Source: Mansonella perstans
Taxonomy: Eukaryota; Nematoda; Chromadorea; Rhabditida; Onchocercidae
NCBI GenBank assembly: GCA_037074765.1
Contig: JBAMDO010000196.1
Coordinates: 44,120-108,119, forward strand
DNA: 64,000 nt
Direction of reading: 5' to 3'
Part shown: positions 61,567-64,000 of the stretch, one piece after another
Position numbering within the stretch: position 1 is the first letter of the stretch
How the letters are laid out: each line of letters opens with the position of its first letter
Notes under the pieces: generated by a model
The model's database searches: none
What the model was told of the DNA's origin: nothing
The model's input: only the letters and a program-made list of their open reading frames with translations
Position numbers and translations under genes: made by a program

Positions 61567-62837
61567 ATTTCAAATTATTTGTGCTATGATAATAAAATAA
61601 GAAACAATACCTTGAAATTTTTAGTCTAATAAATGAAATTTGCAGCAATGTGTGCTATATTACTATCTATACAAACAATTAGAGGATGTTTCATTATTTT
61701 ATACGACCATATCAATATCCGATCAGCCATATCATCTTCCGGAAAATCTATTGCACTTTCGGAAATTGCTTTAAATTGATTCAAAGAATCTAAGGACATT
61801 CAAGTGAATATTAATTCAAATTTGAAAAATTTATAAATTTCATGAACAAAATTAATTCATCATTTAGAGTTGATCTTTATAGTCCAGTGGCAGCAAAAAC
61901 ATTTATTGAAATTTAGACTGACTACACTAATCTCTTCATCTGATTGGTGATTTGCATAGTGCCCCTGTTTGTCTGCTTTTAATGCTTTGAATTCTAAACA
62001 ACCTTTTGAGACTTTAATCGTTTTGCAACACTAGAATTTGCAGGCAAAGCTTGACAAGTTAAAATCGTTCTGGTGTTAGCAGTTCAATACCTATCTCGAA
62101 TCTCAACAGTTGCAATAAAAAAAATTTGATTGAAAAAAAAAATTTTTTTACTTTTACTCTTCGACATTTCAATAAGTAGTAGTACTGTTCATAGACAAAA
62201 AAGTTAAATTTTGGAAAAAAAGGGGTTCGATGATTGGTAAATTCTGTAGGATATATTGGAAAACGTAATCAGTGCCAAGTTTACAAGTTATTGTCATTCA
62301 GTTGCTTATTAGGTTTTTAATTAGCTGTTAAACATTCTTCATTGAATGCTTCTTCTAAAAATTTTTGAGACAAAAGCAGTAGACAAGGAAATCAGTAATC
62401 CTTTGGGAGTTGTAACAAAGCATTTAAAGTCAATGTCAATTTATTCCATATTTTGAAGCAATTCTCGTTTTTCAAATGGCTAATAATTGGCAAAAGAATT
62501 TAGCATTCGTATATTCGATCATTTTTATGAAGGAAATTCCTCGAGAGGGAAAGAAAATTACTACTTCATAAAAATAACGGATTAGCAAAAAACATGCAAT
62601 GACATTTCAAATTCCCAACCATTCTACCTTTTCGGCAACAATGCACGAAGGATGCTTATATTTCCATTTTTACAATAAAAAGTAAGCATAATAAAGTTTC
62701 CGAAAATCACACTGAGCAAAACCACCATCTTTGAACCCAGTAGCATCGTTTAGGTTAAAAGAAGTTATTTCGCGAACACTATGGTTCAATTATTTATAGT
62801 TCTCTTCCATATAAATTTAATGAAGATTCTAAGTAAT

Positions 62838-63128
62838 TTAACTTTCGCAGCTGGAGCAACAAAAGTGGCAGCTGTTCAATAATACTTATTACTGACAAAC
62901 CGTATGCAACTCAGTGACTGTTTTGTGTTTCCGTTGCTTTTTTATCTAAGCAGTGATATATTCATTTGCATTTTTTTCAAAAATTTGCCGACAAACTAAA
63001 AGAAATTTAACATACTTTAGCATTCTTAGATGCTCTAATTTTTCAAAGTTATAGCTTTCAGCTATGGTGTGAAACATTTAACAGTAGCTGGAGCAACAAA
63101 AGTAGCAGGTCTTCAATAATAATTGTTG
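62838..63128 (+). repeat. Diverged direct repeat with conserved frame
   Basis: TTAAC...GCTGGAGCAACAAAAGT(G/A)GCAG...TTCAATAAT occurs at about 62838-62890 and 63078-63128. Both copies read L-T-x-A-x-G-A-T-K-V-A-x-x-Q then TAA in the plus frame, and their one length difference is 3 nt. Copy 1 lies in a 20-codon ATG frame, 62820-62882. Confidence 0.6.
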
Positions 63129-63731
63129 CTCTGTTTATTCGTATAATTGACCTTCAAACTGCTGGTAATGTAATCATATGTCTTTTTGGAGACCATAAGA
63201 TATCGTTTCAGAAAATGGCCAATCAAAGTTATGATTAGTCTAGTAAAAAAAATTGTGAAAGCATGTTTTAACAGTTATGACTATCAGACTTTTTAATTCT
63301 GGCTTTTAAAATTCAGTCGAGTTGTTGGAGAATGATAGAAACAAGTTTGGGCTTCAAAAGTTAGTTAAATTAGGCAATGATTAAAAAAATAACTTACACG
63401 ACGAAACTAGCAATATATTTCTTATTACTGGAAGATATAAGCTGTCGCATCCAAGCACTATATCACGTGATAGCAATTAAGAAATCATTCGAGCTGTTTG
63501 TTTTATAGCAGTGTAAGATATGAGTAAAATGTCTTCTAAACGTTTTGCCTCTTGCATTTAGTAATTCTATTTTAAATTAGCTCATTTTTTCTGCTGATAA
63601 GTAGTAAACTGTCCCTTAAGATCAACCTTACGCTTAGATACACTCTTGAAAGAACTGAATTCAATTTCCAATTGAATCGCTCTTGTGGTTTAATCTTTGA
63701 TGAAATGATGAAGAAGGATAAGAAGTTCTGA

Positions 63732-63935
63732 TTAAAAGCACGAAGTATGTCTCACACATCTCACACAGAACCCTGCACCTATTCTTCTCTGATAATTCTC
63801 AGTGGTGAATTCAGGCAAAACATTAAGAAGTTCGTCTGAACTTAATTTAGGTGCAGGTTTGTTCCTTTCCACAGGATAAATGTTAATCAGATAATAGTAA
63901 GAACTGAATTTACCTTTGCACTCATAGCAATTTTG
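63732..63935 (-). other. Weak 68-codon open frame without ATG
   Basis: An open minus-strand frame between stops, reading NCYECKGKFSSYYYL near its start and CVRCVRHTSC near its end, so it has two Cys pairs. It lacks an ATG, so it could only be an internal or terminal exon of a gene lying to the right. No partner exon is visible in the remaining 65 bases. Confidence 0.2.
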
Positions 63936-64000
63936 TTATCGATCTTTACAACTTATAATTACAACAACACAACAGCAACATATCTTCCATCAACTTCTTC

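Larger units (their letters stand above)
59427..64000. other. Gene-poor AT-rich region
   Basis: 4.6 kb with no confident gene. It should contain the 5' end of the K2P gene. It holds short tandem duplications (60027-60085, 60611-60690), a diverged direct repeat with a shared reading frame (62838-63128), and two weak ORFs (61351-61566 plus, 63732-63935 minus). Confidence 0.5.

Noticed and set aside
62220..62250. GGTTCGAT as a tRNA T-loop
   Set aside because: No acceptor stem, D arm or anticodon arm can be folded around it; no tRNA gene was seen in the window.

Overview
The window looks like nuclear DNA of a nematode, most likely a filarial (clade III) worm. It is about 70% A+T. Every recognisable gene is broken by many introns of about 90 to 1,300 bp with GT..TTTCAG-type ends, several first exons follow a pyrimidine-rich AG (candidate spliced-leader trans-splice sites), and the best protein matches by eye are metazoan and nematode (MIG-2, RPL-19, LIM-6, B9D1/MKSR-1, TWK channels). 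All gene models were built by hand from reading-frame and splice-phase continuity and remembered family motifs. No alignment was run and the species is not fixed.

Layout, left to right. 1-630: first coding exon of a MIG-2-like Rho GTPase (minus), cut by the window edge. 4325-5521: a three-exon gene for a 139-residue protein I do not recognise (plus). 6596-12777: a 16-exon EMSY-like gene with an ENT domain (minus). 14861-16206: ribosomal protein L19 (plus). 16509-18656: the transition-zone protein B9D1/MKSR-1 (minus). 21080-27546: the LIM-homeodomain gene lim-6/LMX1 (minus), with a 4.2-kb intron. 28560-29603 and 29670-31879: RNA polymerase II subunit RPB11 followed after 66 bp by the Pol II nuclear-import factor Iwr1/SLC7A6OS (plus), a probable operon. 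34305-34605: APC/C subunit CDC26 (minus). 35359-46816: a 25-exon cyclin-G-associated kinase/auxilin (GAK, plus). 48488-53777: the RING-WD40 ubiquitin ligase COP1 (plus). 55812-59426: a two-pore-domain K+ channel (minus), N-terminus not fully resolved. 59427-64000: AT-rich, repeat-containing DNA with only weak ORFs.

The genes do not form one pathway. The clearest functional link is rpb-11 with iwr1: one encodes a Pol II subunit, the other the factor that in yeast escorts assembled Pol II into the nucleus. The rest are housekeeping, ciliary, neuronal, trafficking and ubiquitin genes. The points most worth checking are the unrecognised small gene, the COP1 and EMSY homologues in a nematode, the GYD variant in the first channel pore, a GC-AG intron in iwr1, a defective-looking splice acceptor in cop1, and a perfect 19-bp hairpin beside an emsy splice acceptor.
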